A stretch of 64,000 nucleotides of DNA from Bradyrhizobium sp. (GCF_016213215.1 NZ_JACRAW010000079.1:1-64000), one strand, 5' to 3'; counted from the first letter of the stretch, positions 26,090 to 35,671 are shown. A program made the numbers and translations. Notes: generated from the sequence alone by a model not told the origin.

Positions 26090-26110
26090 ATTGTTGTCGT
26101 CAACAACAAT
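26090..26110. promoter_or_regulatory. Perfect palindrome, likely MarR operator
   Basis: ATTGTTGT-CGTCA-ACAACAAT is an 8-bp inverted repeat with a 5-base spacer. It lies in the 175-base divergent region between the acyl-CoA ligase (starts 25983) and the MarR gene (starts 26171). Size and symmetry suit a MarR dimer. Confidence 0.65.
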
Positions 26111-26170
26111 CTTTCCCTCACCGTGCTATCACGCTACAAGGGGCACGACAGCGGAGGAATGAGGAATCAG

Positions 26171-26680
26171 GTGTCCAACAGGATTGCTGCGTCGCGACGA
26201 ATTTCCGCAGATGCGAACGGAACCGAGAGGGACCGGACGCGAGCAGATCAGGGCGATCGCGAGATCATCCTCGACGGACTCGCCGACCACGCCGGGTACG
26301 CCGTGCGACGCTTCCAGCTCTGGATCTTCCAGGATTTCGTCAAGACGCTGGCCGAGGTCGATATCACCCCGTCGCAATATTCCGTCCTGACGGTGATCGG
26401 TGCCAACGCGGGCCTCAGCCAGATGGCGGTCGCCAAGCGCCTCGGCATCGAGCGCGCGCGATTGGTGCATCTGCTCGACAGCCTCGAGCACCGCAAGCTG
26501 GTCAAGCGCGTCCAGTCCGTGAGCGACCGGCGTTCCCACGCGCTGCACCTGACCTCGCATGGTCAAACCTCCTTGCAGCGTTTCAAGAAGCTGGCGGCCG
26601 AGCATGAACGTCACGTCGCCGAGAAGATCGGCAAGAAGAACCGCGAACAGCTGATCGAAATCCTGTCCGTGTTCACCTGA
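26171..26680 (+). CDS. MarR-family transcriptional regulator of the adjacent CoA ligase
   Basis: 169 residues from the GTG at 26171, which has GAGG six bases upstream. An ATG at 26159 (overlapping its own GGAGG) is the alternative. The winged helix-turn-helix is visible: ITPSQYSVLTVIGANAGLSQMAVAKRLGIERARLVHLLDSLE (motifs PSQYSVLTVIG and LGIERARLVHLLD), then the wing RVQSVSDRRSHALHLT. Helices at both ends form the dimer interface. Probably represses the divergent ligase and itself until a hydroxycinnamoyl-CoA or acid is present, by analogy with CouR-type regulators. Confidence 0.85.
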   Translation: MSNRIAASRRISADANGTERDRTRADQGDREIILDGLADHAGYAVRRFQLWIFQDFVKTLAEVDITPSQYSVLTVIGANAGLSQMAVAKRLGIERARLVHLLDSLEHRKLVKRVQSVSDRRSHALHLTSHGQTSLQRFKKLAAEHERHVAEKIGKKNREQLIEILSVFT

Positions 26681-26945
26681 GGCGCGCCGGTCGACCGGAT
26701 TGGACTCCCATCAGCTCGGCCCTCGACTGCCTATAAGTTAGGCACTCGCGCCTTGCGAAGCGCCGGTGTCGTGCCTTGCGCGATCACATAAATCATTGAT
26801 TCTTATGAATTGTTTTTCTGATCCGCCGCGGCTTGGCATTGTACACAATGGCACATCGCTTGCTTCGGTGATGCCAGCTTTCGAACCCGGAGTACGTGCA
26901 ACCGTGATACCTCAGGCGGACATCGTTTCGGATCGGAGGGCCGGC

Positions 26946-28736
26946 GTGACTGAAACCGTCGCCTCGATCGTCGCCGCGCATCGCGCGGGCACGCGCACGC
27001 CGGCGGAAACGGTCGCGCGCAGCTTTGCGCGCATCCGCGACCATGCCGACCCGGCCGTCTTCATCAGCCTGCGCGAGGAGAAGGACGCGCTCGCCGAGGC
27101 GGAGCACCTTGCCTCGCGAACAGACGCCGCCGAACTTCCGCTTTTCGGCGTGCCCGTCGCGGTGAAGGACAATATCGACGCGCTCGGTTTCCCGACCACC
27201 GCCGCCTGCCCCGCTTACGCCTACACGCCGACCCGGGATGCCACCGCGGTGGCGCGGTTGCGCGCAGCCGGCGCCATCATCATCGGCAAGACCAATCTCG
27301 ACCAGTTCGCGACCGGGCTCGTCGGCGTGCGCTCGCCCTACGGCATTCCGAAAAACCCGGTGTGCGGCGACCTCGTCCCGGGCGGGTCGAGCTCGGGCTC
27401 GGCGGTTGCCGTGTCCGCCGGTCTGGTGCCGCTCTCGCTCGGCACCGACACCGCCGGTTCAGGCCGCGTGCCGGCGATGCTCAACAACATCGTCGGCCTC
27501 AAGCCGAGCCTCGGCATGATATCGACCGCAGGCGTCGTACCCGCCTGCCGGACGCTCGACTGCGTCTCGGTCTTCGCACTCACCGTCGACGATGCCGCAG
27601 CAGCACTTGCCGCGATGGCCGCGCCCGACAGCGCGGATCCTTTCTCGCGCGACCGGCCGCTCGGCGCGCTCACGCGCTTTCCGGACAAGGTGCGGCTGGG
27701 CGTGCCGCGCAGCGGCCAGTTGATGTTCTTCGGCGACAAGGCCGCGGAGGCGGCCTATGGCGATGCGCTCAAGCGCTGGACCGCCCTTGGCACGATCCTC
27801 GTCGAGTTCGACCTCGAGCCGTTCTATGAAACGGCGCGACTGCTTTACGAAGGCCCATGGGTCGCCGAGCGGTTTCTCGTCCTGCGCGACCTGCTTGCAT
27901 CCTCGCCGGATGCAATTCACCCGGTCACGCGCGAGATCACCGCCGCCGGCGCGCGCCTGACTGCCGCGGAGACTTTCGCCGCGCTCTACCGCCTGCAGGC
28001 GTTGCGCAAGATCGCCGAACGCACCTTCCTCGATCTCGACGCGATGGTGCTGCCGACGGCGCCGACGGCCTATGCGATCGCGCAGGTGCTGGCAAATCCG
28101 GTCGAGCTCAACAGCCGACTCGGGACCTATACCAATTTCGTCAACCTGCTCGATCTCTGCGGCCTCGCCTTGCCCGCGGCGATGCGCCGTGACGGAATCC
28201 CGTTCGGCATCACGCTGCTCGCTCCCGCGGGCAACGATGCAATGCTTGCTTCAATCGGCCGCGTCTTCCATGCGGACACCAATCTCACGCTTGGCGCCAC
28301 GGGCGTTCCCCACTCGCCGCTGGCCGCGCTGCCGGCAACTACCTGTGCCGACGAGATTGCGATCGCGGTCGTCGGCGCGCATCTGTCCGGCATGGCGCTC
28401 AACAGCGAGCTGACAGCGCTCGGCGGGCGCCTTTTGGAGGCGGCCTCGACCGCGCCGGACTACAAGCTCTATGCGCTCGACACGACGCCGCCGAAACCGG
28501 GCATGCTGCGCGTCGAAAGCGGCAAGGGATCGGCGATCGAGCTGGAGGTGTGGGCGTTGTCGGCAGCGTCCTTCGGCAAGTTCGTCGCTGCCGTGCCGCC
28601 GCCGCTTTCGATCGGCACCATCAACCTTGCCGACGGCCGCACCGTAAAGGGCTTCATCGTCGAGCCCGCCGCGGTTTCCAGGGCGCGCGACATCTCCGCC
28701 TTCGGCGGCTGGCGCGCGTACGTGGCCGCGAAATAG
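26946..28736 (+). CDS. atzF: Allophanate hydrolase
   Basis: 596 residues from the GTG at 26946 with GGAGGG upstream; the open frame extends to 26766 but those residues do not look conserved. The amidase-signature domain has catalytic Lys in VAVKDNID (near residue 76), the Ser-rich loop GGSSSGSAVAV and nucleophile region GTDTAGSGRVPA. A C-terminal domain from about residue 470 (VGAHLSGMALNSELTALGGRLL to FGGWRAYVA) is the extra domain of AtzF/DUR1-type allophanate hydrolases. It converts allophanate to ammonia and CO2. It faces the atzGEH operon convergently. No urea carboxylase is in the window. Confidence 0.92.
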   Translation: MTETVASIVAAHRAGTRTPAETVARSFARIRDHADPAVFISLREEKDALAEAEHLASRTDAAELPLFGVPVAVKDNIDALGFPTTAACPAYAYTPTRDATAVARLRAAGAIIIGKTNLDQFATGLVGVRSPYGIPKNPVCGDLVPGGSSSGSAVAVSAGLVPLSLGTDTAGSGRVPAMLNNIVGLKPSLGMISTAGVVPACRTLDCVSVFALTVDDAAAALAAMAAPDSADPFSRDRPLGALTRFPDKVRLGVPRSGQLMFFGDKAAEAAYGDALKRWTALGTILVEFDLEPFYETARLLYEGPWVAERFLVLRDLLASSPDAIHPVTREITAAGARLTAAETFAALYRLQALRKIAERTFLDLDAMVLPTAPTAYAIAQVLANPVELNSRLGTYTNFVNLLDLCGLALPAAMRRDGIPFGITLLAPAGNDAMLASIGRVFHADTNLTLGATGVPHSPLAALPATTCADEIAIAVVGAHLSGMALNSELTALGGRLLEAASTAPDYKLYALDTTPPKPGMLRVESGKGSAIELEVWALSAASFGKFVAAVPPPLSIGTINLADGRTVKGFIVEPAAVSRARDISAFGGWRAYVAAK

Positions 28737-28758
28737 GACGGGGTAGCAGCAATCACAC

Positions 28759-28837
28759 CGTCATTGCGAGGAGCGAAAGCGACGAAGCAATCCAGTATGT
28801 GGCAAGAACTGGATTGCTTCGCTTTCTCGCAACGACG
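28759..28837. repeat. Interspersed palindromic repeat, family A
   Basis: CGTCATTGCGAGGAGCGAAA and GAAGCAATCCAG at one end, CTGGATTGCTTCGC and CTCGCAACGACG at the other. Fills the gap after atzF. Confidence 0.8.
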
Positions 28838-28850
28838 GTGTTTTGCTGGA

Positions 28851-29045
28851 TTACGTCGGGCGCGAACTGGTCGATTTCGGTGCCTTGATGAGGCCGGACA
28901 GCACCTCGGCAGAGGTCTCGAACATGGCGGCAAGCTGCGGTTCGTCGACCTTGCGGATGTCCTCACGCAGATGCGTCACCGTCTCCTGCAGACGCTGCTT
29001 CGTCTTCTGGGTGTGGTGCCTGGGATCTTTGTTGGAGGAGGCCAT
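28851..29045 (-). CDS. Small conserved-type hypothetical protein
   Basis: 64 residues with a good ribosome site (AGGAGA six bases before ATG). Hydrophilic and helical: the middle (KTKQRLQETVTHLREDIRKV) is a likely coiled coil and the ends are Lys/Ser-rich. No signal peptide or known domain. Lies between the convergent atzF and gntR ends, flanked by repeats on both sides. Confidence 0.65.
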   Translation of the reverse strand: MASSNKDPRHHTQKTKQRLQETVTHLREDIRKVDEPQLAAMFETSAEVLSGLIKAPKSTSSRPT

Positions 29046-29124
29046 GAGTTTCTCCTGATCCGGATGGATCGACAGGAGAAAACGACGCGCCTCGATGCAG
29101 GTTTGCCAGCAAGCCGGTGTTTCA

Positions 29125-29245
29125 CCTCATGGTGAAGAGGCGCGAATGCGGCGTCTCCGGACGATGCTTCGCATCGCCGGTACCATGAGGCCCGCGGTGG
29201 CCTCATCCTTCGAGACGCTTGCTGCGCAAGCTCCTCAGGATGAGG
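29125..29245. repeat. Interspersed palindromic repeat, family B
   Basis: CCTCATGGTGAAGAGGCGCG ... CCATGAGGCC ... CATCCTTCGAGACGC and CTCCTCAGGATGAGG. Just beyond the gntR stop. Confidence 0.8.
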
Positions 29246-29252
29246 AAACCAA

Positions 29253-29960
29253 CTACACCGAAACCGCGTAAATCTCGTATTCGCTGCGCACGAGCTCGAT
29301 GTGGGCGCGCATGGCGGCGGCGGCCCCTTGCCGGTCGCCGCGCATGATCGCCACCACGACGCGGTCATGCTCGGCCTGCGACTTCGCGAGACGTCCCAGG
29401 TTGCGGAACTGGGCGCGGCGGAACGGCTGCACCCGCGCCCGCGTCGCCATCGTGATCTCGGCGATGTAGCCGTTGTGGGAACCGGTGTAGATCGCGTTGT
29501 GAAAGCGCTCGTTCACCTCGTGGAAGCGCTCGGGATTGCCGGCATGACTGAGGACGCGCAGGTCCTCGTGAATGGCCTCGAGGGCGTGCCGCTCGGCGGG
29601 CGACATGCGCTCGGCAGCGAGCCCCGCGCACAGCCCTTCCAGCTCGGCCATCGCCTCGAACATGCCGGTCAGCCGCTCGAGCGAAGGCTGCGCCACCACC
29701 GCGCCGCGATGCGCGCGCGCCTCGATCAGTCCGCTTGCCGCAAGCTGCCGCAGCGCCTCGCGCACCGGCGTGCGCGAGACGTTGAAGCGCCGCGCGATTT
29801 CGGTTTCGTCCAGTGGCGCGCCGGGCGGCAGGGTTCCGCGCACGATCTCGTCGGCCAGCTGCAGCCGCAGCTCCTCGGCGCGGGTGACCCTCGCTGCCGG
29901 CTGCTGCGAACGGCCGACGCGCGGCACGAGCGGCCTGGCCGGGAGGTCATCAAGACTCAT
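29253..29960 (-). CDS. GntR-family (FCD type) transcriptional regulator
   Basis: 235 residues. The N-terminal winged helix ([35 protein letters not shown]) is a textbook GntR motif. The C-terminal helical FCD ligand domain contains [11 protein letters not shown] and the metal-site His pattern (EHDRVVVAI). The start overlaps the atzH stop as ATGA, so it is the last gene of the importer-atzGEH operon and probably its autoregulator. The ligand is likely a pathway intermediate (inference). Confidence 0.9.
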   Translation of the reverse strand: MSLDDLPARPLVPRVGRSQQPAARVTRAEELRLQLADEIVRGTLPPGAPLDETEIARRFNVSRTPVREALRQLAASGLIEARAHRGAVVAQPSLERLTGMFEAMAELEGLCAGLAAERMSPAERHALEAIHEDLRVLSHAGNPERFHEVNERFHNAIYTGSHNGYIAEITMATRARVQPFRRAQFRNLGRLAKSQAEHDRVVVAIMRGDRQGAAAAMRAHIELVRSEYEIYAVSV

Positions 29961-30352
29961 GGCTTATCCTTCGGCTCGTCGATGACGCTGACATGAGCGC
30001 CGACGATCCGCCAGCCTTGCGGAAACCGGACCCAGGTCTGCATCTGCCGCCCGATCCGGCCGGGCAGGCTGTCGCGATAGAACAGCGTCGAAGCGACCGC
30101 GGTATCGCGGCCATAGGTGGTGATGACGGTCTTGTCGGTCCTGCGCATCAGGCCGGCGGGCGAGCGCGCGGCGCGGAAGCCGGCGATGGCATCATGGCCG
30201 TAGAGGATTTCACCGATGCCGTAGCGAATCGTCCGGGGATCCTTGTGGAACAGCTCGTTCAGCACGGCGATATCGTTGGTGACCAGCGCCTTCTCATAGC
30301 GCTCGAACTGCGCGGTGACTTCCGCAAGCACGTCAGGCAGGTCGATCTCCAT
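29957..30352 (-). CDS. atzH: AtzH/HpxZ-like protein (DUF3225, NTF2-like fold)
   Basis: 131 residues. [25 protein letters not shown] is the N-terminal helix of the SnoaL/NTF2-like DUF3225 family; [25 protein letters not shown] and [19 protein letters not shown] follow the family. In Pseudomonas ADP the homologue AtzH removes an amino group from 1,3-dicarboxyurea so that allophanate can form; HpxZ is its relative in purine (allantoin/oxamate) loci. Starts one base past the atzE stop. Assignment to the family is firm; the exact reaction is inferred from neighbours atzE, atzG and atzF. Confidence 0.85.
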   Translation of the reverse strand: MEIDLPDVLAEVTAQFERYEKALVTNDIAVLNELFHKDPRTIRYGIGEILYGHDAIAGFRAARSPAGLMRRTDKTVITTYGRDTAVASTLFYRDSLPGRIGRQMQTWVRFPQGWRIVGAHVSVIDEPKDKP

Positions 30353-30353
30353 A

Positions 30354-31748
30354 CTATAGTCCCCTCGGCGAAGGCGCGGCCACGACGCCCATGCGTTCCA
30401 GCGCGTAAGCAACCCGCAGCGCGATGTCCTCGCGCCACGGCGCGGCGATGATCTGCACCCCGATCGGCAGCGGTTCGAGCGGCACAGGCACGACCACCAC
30501 GGGCAGGCCGATGAACGAGATCGGCTGGGTGTGGATGCCGATATTGGCGCGCACCGGGAGCTCGACCCCGTCGAGCACGAAGGTCGCCTGCCCGAGCTTC
30601 GGCGCGATGCAGGGCGTGGCCGGCGCGATCAGCACATCGACCGACTCGAACAGCTCGGCCACTCGCGCGCGGTACCAGCGGCGGAATTTCTGGGCGCGAT
30701 CGACAAGGGCCGCCGGCACCATGGCGCCGGCGAACAGCCGATCGCGTACCGCGGGATCGAAATCATGCGGACGCTTGCGCAGGCGATCGAGGTGAAGGGA
30801 CGCGCCTTCGGTGGTGGTGATGACATAGGCCGCGGCGCGGGCGCGCGAGGCCTCGGGGACTTCCACCACCTGCGTAGAGTCGAGCGCCTTGGCGACGCGG
30901 CCGACCGCCTCCACCGCTTCCGGGAACAGATTGTTCTGGAAATGGCCGCCGGCAATTGCGATGCGCAGGTCGCCGAGGCCTTCGCAGATGAGCGGCGTCA
31001 CCGGCTCGACCGGCCTCATCGTGCAGGCGGCATCGTCGGGATCGGGCCCCTGCATCGCGTCATAGGCGAGCGCGAGGTCCGAGACCGATCGCGCGAACGG
31101 ACCGAGGTGGTCGAGGCTCGCGACGAACGGAAACGAGCGGGCGCGCGACAGGCGCCCATAGGTCGGCTTGAGGCCGAAGATGCCGCAGAACGAGGACGGC
31201 ACGCGGATCGAGCCGTTGGTGTCCGAGCCGAGCGCGATCGGCACCAGGCCGCCGCCGACCGCGGCGCCGGAGCCTCCCGAGGAGCCGCCGGTCATCCGCG
31301 TGGGGTCATGCGGATTGCGCGAGGGGCCGTCATGAACGTTCTCGCCGGTGAAGTCATAGGCGTATTCGCCCATGTTGAGCGCGCCGACGAGCACCGCGCC
31401 TGCCGCCTCCATGCGCTCGATCAGCGTGGCATCGCGCCTGGCCGGCGGCAGGTCGCGGTTGATCTTGGAGCCGGCGCGCGTCGGCAGTCCTTCGACGTCG
31501 AACAGGTTCTTCACCGCAAAAGGCACGCCGGCGAGCGGGCCGACCTTCTTGCCCGAGGCAATTGCCGTATCCACCGCGCGCGCCCTGGCGCGGGCACGCT
31601 CGGCGGTCACGTCGGTGAACGCATTGAGGATGCCGTCGTGCTGCTTGATGCGCGCCAGTGCCGCGTCCGTGGCATCGAGCGCCGACATCCTGCGACCCGC
31701 CACTGCGCTGGCAATTTCCGCGGCCGTCATTTTGAGCGGGGTGGTCAT
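30354..31748 (-). CDS. atzE: AtzE-like amidase (1-carboxybiuret hydrolase catalytic subunit)
   Basis: 464 residues from the ATG at 31748 (GAGGG upstream). Amidase-signature enzyme: Lys in [10 protein letters not shown] (near residue 76), [11 protein letters not shown] and [27 protein letters not shown] (motif [11 protein letters not shown]). The [24 protein letters not shown] segment matches AtzE/HpxY. In Pseudomonas ADP, AtzE works only as an AtzEG complex, and the small atzG gene lies seven bases upstream here. It would deaminate 1-carboxybiuret to 1,3-dicarboxyurea. HpxY-type activity in ureide/oxamate breakdown is the alternative. Confidence 0.88.
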   Translation of the reverse strand: MTTPLKMTAAEIASAVAGRRMSALDATDAALARIKQHDGILNAFTDVTAERARARARAVDTAIASGKKVGPLAGVPFAVKNLFDVEGLPTRAGSKINRDLPPARRDATLIERMEAAGAVLVGALNMGEYAYDFTGENVHDGPSRNPHDPTRMTGGSSGGSGAAVGGGLVPIALGSDTNGSIRVPSSFCGIFGLKPTYGRLSRARSFPFVASLDHLGPFARSVSDLALAYDAMQGPDPDDAACTMRPVEPVTPLICEGLGDLRIAIAGGHFQNNLFPEAVEAVGRVAKALDSTQVVEVPEASRARAAAYVITTTEGASLHLDRLRKRPHDFDPAVRDRLFAGAMVPAALVDRAQKFRRWYRARVAELFESVDVLIAPATPCIAPKLGQATFVLDGVELPVRANIGIHTQPISFIGLPVVVVPVPLEPLPIGVQIIAAPWREDIALRVAYALERMGVVAAPSPRGL

Positions 31749-31755
31749 GGCACCC

Positions 31756-31938
31756 TCACGCGACAAAGACAGGCGCCGGCTCGGCATCGTCCGGCAACGG
31801 GAACTCGTCGACCAGCCGCGCCATCCTCAGCGACACTTCCAGATTGACCCTCACCATCGGCAGCCACGCTTCCTCGATGGGGAGCGCCAGCGCCTGCGAC
31901 GCGGCGTGGATGTAATCGTCAAGCGGATCGGCGGCCAT
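31756..31938 (-). CDS. atzG: AtzG-like small subunit (DUF4089, GatC-like)
   Basis: 60 residues: DPLDDYIHAASQALALPIEEAWLPMV, then RVNLEVSLRMARLVDEFPLPDDAEPAPVF. This helical pattern, ending in an acidic Pro-rich tail, is that of AtzG/HpxX (DUF4089). These are GatC-like belts that wrap and solubilise the AtzE amidase. Size and position immediately before atzE agree. The ribosome site is weak, suggesting coupling with the upstream ATPase gene that ends 14 bases earlier. Confidence 0.88.
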   Translation of the reverse strand: MAADPLDDYIHAASQALALPIEEAWLPMVRVNLEVSLRMARLVDEFPLPDDAEPAPVFVA

Positions 31939-31952
31939 CGTTCTTCAAACCC

Positions 31953-33752
31953 TCAATGCACCCGCAGCGGCGGATGCGGGATCGCCGTCAGCAGCTCCTT
32001 GGTGTAGGCGTCCTGCGGATCGCCCAACACCCGCTCGGCGGAGCCCTCTTCGACTACTCTCCCGCTGCGCATGACAATGACACGATCGCACAACAGGCGC
32101 ACCACATTCAAATCATGCGAGACGAACAGATAGCTCATTCCTAAGGATTGCTTCAGGTCCTGCAGCAGATTGAGCACCACCGCCTGCACCGAAACGTCGA
32201 GTGCGGCGGTCGGCTCGTCAAGGACAACGAGCTTCGGACTGAGCGCGATGGCGCGGGCGATGCCGACACGGGCCTTCTGGCCGCCCGACAATTGATGCGG
32301 GAAGCGATCGAGCAGATTGAGCGGCAACCCGACCATCGTCGCCAGTTCCTCGCAGCGGGCGCGCAGGGCATCGCGGCCCGAAACGCCCCCGAGCTGCATC
32401 ACCGGATCGGCAATCGCGCGTGCCGCAGTGAAGCGCGGGTTGAGGCTGTCGGTCGGATCCTGGAACACCATCTGGATGCGGCTGCGCAGCGGCAGCCGGG
32501 CAAAGGCGTTCGGCAGGACATTGCCGATCTCCTCGCCGTCGAAATTGATCCGGCCCGAGGTCTGGTCGAGGAGCCGCATCACCATCATCGAGGTGGTCGA
32601 CTTGCCGCAGCCGGATTCCCCGACGAGGCCGACACTCTCGCCGTGACCGACAAAGAAGGAGATGCCGTCGACGGCGCGAAAGACGTCCGGCTCGACCGGC
32701 GGCTTGGGGCCGAACAACTTGGCCAGCAGCGCGGTCGTGCCCTGGCGCGGATATTCCTTCACCAGGTTTTCGACCAGGAGGAGCGGCTTGGCACTCGCGG
32801 CGGCGTCCTTCTGCTCGTCGCCCCCGGGCTTGACCCGGGGGTCCATCGAAGCAGAAGCGTCGTTCGAAGCCGGATGGATGGCCGGATCAAACCCGGCCAT
32901 GACGGGCGAAGCTTGGGGCGTGCTCGCCTCGTCCTCCGGCAGGAGATCGCGCAACGCTGCACCGATCCGCGGCGTCGCACGCATCAGCCTGCGGGTGTAG
33001 GGATGCTGGGGTTTGGCGAAGATGTCGGCCGACTTCGCGGTCTCGACCACGCGGCCTTTCTCCATGACGACCACGCGGTCGCAATAGGCTGCCGCAAGGC
33101 CCAGATCATGCGTGATCAGGATGGTGGACATCGACCGCCGCTTCGTCAGCTCGACAATGAGGTCCATCACCGCCTTCTGCGTCGTGACGTCGAGGCCGGT
33201 GGTCGGTTCGTCGGCAATCAGGAGCTGCGGATTGCAGGCGAGCGCGAGCGCGATGACGACACGCTGGCACATGCCGCCCGACAGCTCGAACGGGTAGGCA
33301 TGGTAACGCTCGCGCGCACGGGCGATCCTGACCTGCTCCAGCGCCTCGATCGCCTTCTCGCCGCGGTCGCTGGTCGTCGATTGCAGGTGCTGGCGCAGCA
33401 CGTCCTCGATCTGGTCGCCGACCTTGCGGATAGGGTTGAGCGCGGCGCGCGGATTCTGGAAGATCATCGAGATCTCGCGGCCGCGCAGGTCGCGCATCTC
33501 GTCTTCGCTCGCGCCCCTCACGTCGATGCCGGAGAACATCACCGAGCCCTCGGCGATCCGGCCGGCGCGGTCGAGGATCCGCATCACCGCATAGGAGGTC
33601 ACCGACTTGCCCGAGCCGGACTCGCCGACGATGCCGAGCGTCTCGCCCTTGCCGACGGAGATATCGACGTGCTGCACCGCCTTGACGATGCCGCGCCGGG
33701 TGGTGAATTCGACGGTGAGATCCCTGACGTCGAGCAGCGGCCGCGCGGTCAT
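31953..33752 (-). CDS. Fused dipeptide-type ABC transporter ATPase (DppD-DppF)
   Basis: 599 residues from the ATG at 33752. Two complete ATP-binding cassettes. The first has GESGSGKS, LSGGMCQRVVIALA and LLIADEPTTGLDVT; the second has GESGCGKS, LSGGQKARVGIARA and LVVLDEPTAALDVS. Each is followed by an oligopeptide-type C-terminal stretch (HPYTRRLM, DAYTKELL). The linker, about residues 283-311 (VMAGFDPAIHP ... MDPRVKPGGD), is encoded by a mobile palindromic repeat. It powers the DppBC-like permease encoded upstream. Confidence 0.93.
   Translation of the reverse strand: MTARPLLDVRDLTVEFTTRRGIVKAVQHVDISVGKGETLGIVGESGSGKSVTSYAVMRILDRAGRIAEGSVMFSGIDVRGASEDEMRDLRGREISMIFQNPRAALNPIRKVGDQIEDVLRQHLQSTTSDRGEKAIEALEQVRIARARERYHAYPFELSGGMCQRVVIALALACNPQLLIADEPTTGLDVTTQKAVMDLIVELTKRRSMSTILITHDLGLAAAYCDRVVVMEKGRVVETAKSADIFAKPQHPYTRRLMRATPRIGAALRDLLPEDEASTPQASPVMAGFDPAIHPASNDASASMDPRVKPGGDEQKDAAASAKPLLLVENLVKEYPRQGTTALLAKLFGPKPPVEPDVFRAVDGISFFVGHGESVGLVGESGCGKSTTSMMVMRLLDQTSGRINFDGEEIGNVLPNAFARLPLRSRIQMVFQDPTDSLNPRFTAARAIADPVMQLGGVSGRDALRARCEELATMVGLPLNLLDRFPHQLSGGQKARVGIARAIALSPKLVVLDEPTAALDVSVQAVVLNLLQDLKQSLGMSYLFVSHDLNVVRLLCDRVIVMRSGRVVEEGSAERVLGDPQDAYTKELLTAIPHPPLRVH
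32818..32904. repeat. Palindromic repeat (family C) inside coding sequence
   Basis: Ends are hairpins, CCCGGG-CTTGA-CCCGGG at one side and GGCCGG-ATCAAAC-CCGGCC with CATGACG at the other. This is the same style as the intergenic units at 48081-48110 and 60410-60520. It keeps the frame open and encodes the linker between the two ATPase halves. Confidence 0.75.
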
Positions 33753-33753
33753 T

Positions 33754-34653
33754 TCACGTCCTCCGCTGCGGATCGACGATGTCGCGCAGGCCATCGCCCA
33801 GCAGGTTGAAGCAGAATACCGCGAGCATCAGCGCAAGGCCGGGGAACAGCGCGATCCACCACTCGCCCGAGACCATGAAGCTGGCGCCTTCGGCGACCAT
33901 GATGCCCCATTCGGCGGTCGGGGGACACACGCCCAGCCCGATGAAGGACAGGCCCGCCGCGTTGAGGATGGCATAGCCCATGGTCAGCGACATCTGCACG
34001 ATCATGATCGGCATGATGTTGGGCAGGATGTGAACCAGCAGGATCCGGAATTCGCCGTTGCCGGAGAGCCGCGCCGCCTGGACGAAGCCGGCATTGCGGC
34101 GGACATTGCCCTCGGCGCGCGCGACGCGGGCATAGAGCGGAAAATTGACGATCGCGGTCGCGATGATGATGTTCTGGACGGTGTTGCCCAGCGCCGCGAC
34201 GATGCCCATCGCCAGCACGAACAGCGGGAAGGCCATGATGGTATCGGCGATGCGGCCGACGATGCGGTCGGTCCAGCCCCCGAAATAGCCGGCGGCAATC
34301 CCGGCCAGCCCACCGAGCAGGAAGACCAGGGCGACCGAGCTCACCGCAATGAAGCAGTCGAGGCGGGTCGCCACGATGACGCGGCTGAAGATGTCGCGCC
34401 CCAGCTGGTCGGTGCCGAACCAGTGCGCGGCCGACGGCGCCTTCAAGGCCGCTGCGGTGTCGGAGGCGAGCGGATCGTGCGGCACGACAAAGGGACCGAG
34501 CAGGGCCGCAAAGACGATCAAAAGCAGCAGTGCGAAGGCAAAGGCGGTGACGCGGTTCTCGCCGAGAACGTATCTGGCGTGCTCGAACATCGCAGCAAGG
34601 CCGCTCGCCCGCGCGGGCGCGGCAGGTTCGGCAACGGGAGCGACGCTGCTCAT
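33754..34653 (-). CDS. Dipeptide-type ABC transporter permease, DppC class
   Basis: 299 residues from the ATG at 34653. Begins with a cytoplasmic stretch and TM1 (FAFALLLLIVFAALLGPFVV), the DppC-type periplasmic loop PHWFGTDQLGRDIFSRVIVATRL (motif FGTDQLGRDIFSR) and an EAA loop. The C-terminus GLALMLAVFCFNLLGDGLRDIVDPQRR is the family ending. One codon from the ATPase gene (stop at 33754, next start 33752), so tightly coupled. Forms the channel with the DppB-type protein. Confidence 0.93.
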   Translation of the reverse strand: MSSVAPVAEPAAPARASGLAAMFEHARYVLGENRVTAFAFALLLLIVFAALLGPFVVPHDPLASDTAAALKAPSAAHWFGTDQLGRDIFSRVIVATRLDCFIAVSSVALVFLLGGLAGIAAGYFGGWTDRIVGRIADTIMAFPLFVLAMGIVAALGNTVQNIIIATAIVNFPLYARVARAEGNVRRNAGFVQAARLSGNGEFRILLVHILPNIMPIMIVQMSLTMGYAILNAAGLSFIGLGVCPPTAEWGIMVAEGASFMVSGEWWIALFPGLALMLAVFCFNLLGDGLRDIVDPQRRT

Positions 34654-34657
34654 GCTC

Positions 34658-35671
34658 CTACCCTTCCAGCCGCACGCGCGGATCAATCACGCCGTACAGG
34701 ATGTCGATCAGAAGATTCAGAAGCACGTACATGACCGCCATGGTCAGCACGAAGCCCTGCACGGGCGCGAAGTCGGAAGCAATCAGGGCCTCCACCGCAT
34801 AGGAGCCGATGCCGGGCCAGGCGAACACTTTCTCAACCAGCACATTGGCCCCGAGCAGGAACGAGAACACCATGCTGAGGGTGGTGATGACAGGCAGCAT
34901 CGCGTTGCGGAAGGCGTAGGTGACGATCACGGTCGACGGCGCAAGGCCGCTCGCGCGCGCCGTGCGCACGAAATCGGAGGCGAGCACCGCCAGCATCGAG
35001 GCGCGCGTCATGCGCGCGATCGGCGCCAGCGAGAAGATCGCCAGCGAACCTGCCGGGAGTACGAGCTGGGAGAGCGCGGAACGGAACGCCTCGAAGTCGC
35101 GCGCGATCAGGGTGTCGATCAGATGGAAGCCGGTCACCGTCGGCGGCGCGCTGTAGAACACGTCGAGCCGGCCGAGCGGCGCCGGCGACCAGCCGAGCCG
35201 GAAATAGAAGACGTAGACCAGCAGCAGCCCGGTGAAGAACACCGGCAGGGATACGCCTGCGGTCGTCGTGACGCGACAGAGATGGTCGATCCACGAGCCG
35301 GGGCGCGTCGCCGCGAGCACCCCGAGCGGCAGCGCGATCGAGATCGAGATGGCAAGGCCCAACAACGTAAGCTCGGCCGAAGCCGGCAGGCGGTTGCGGA
35401 TCTCGGTCGCGACCGGCTGACCGGTGGTCAGCGAAGTGCCGAGATCGCCATGGGCGAGATCACCGATGTAGCGGACGAACTGCTCGACCAGCGGCTTGTC
35501 GAAGCCGAGCTTCTTGCGGATCTGGTCGATCGCCTCCTTGGTCGCGGAGGGACCTGCGAAATAGGTCGCCGGATCGCCGGGCAGCGCACGCGTGAGCAGG
35601 AACGTGACGACGACCACGCCGATCAGGCTCGGGATCGCGGACATCAGGCGCTTGCCGATCATGGTGAGCAT
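34658..35671 (-). CDS. Dipeptide-type ABC transporter permease, DppB class
   Basis: 337 residues. N-terminus MIGKRLMSAIPSLIGVVVVTFLLTRALPGDPA is the DppB hallmark (motif LTRALPGDPA); six membrane helices follow, with an EAA loop ASGLAPSTVIVTYAFRNAMLP near residue 240 and NLLIDILYGVIDPRVR at the end. Lies four bases before the DppC-type gene and about 50 bases after the binding-protein gene. Confidence 0.93.
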   Translation of the reverse strand: MLTMIGKRLMSAIPSLIGVVVVTFLLTRALPGDPATYFAGPSATKEAIDQIRKKLGFDKPLVEQFVRYIGDLAHGDLGTSLTTGQPVATEIRNRLPASAELTLLGLAISISIALPLGVLAATRPGSWIDHLCRVTTTAGVSLPVFFTGLLLVYVFYFRLGWSPAPLGRLDVFYSAPPTVTGFHLIDTLIARDFEAFRSALSQLVLPAGSLAIFSLAPIARMTRASMLAVLASDFVRTARASGLAPSTVIVTYAFRNAMLPVITTLSMVFSFLLGANVLVEKVFAWPGIGSYAVEALIASDFAPVQGFVLTMAVMYVLLNLLIDILYGVIDPRVRLEG

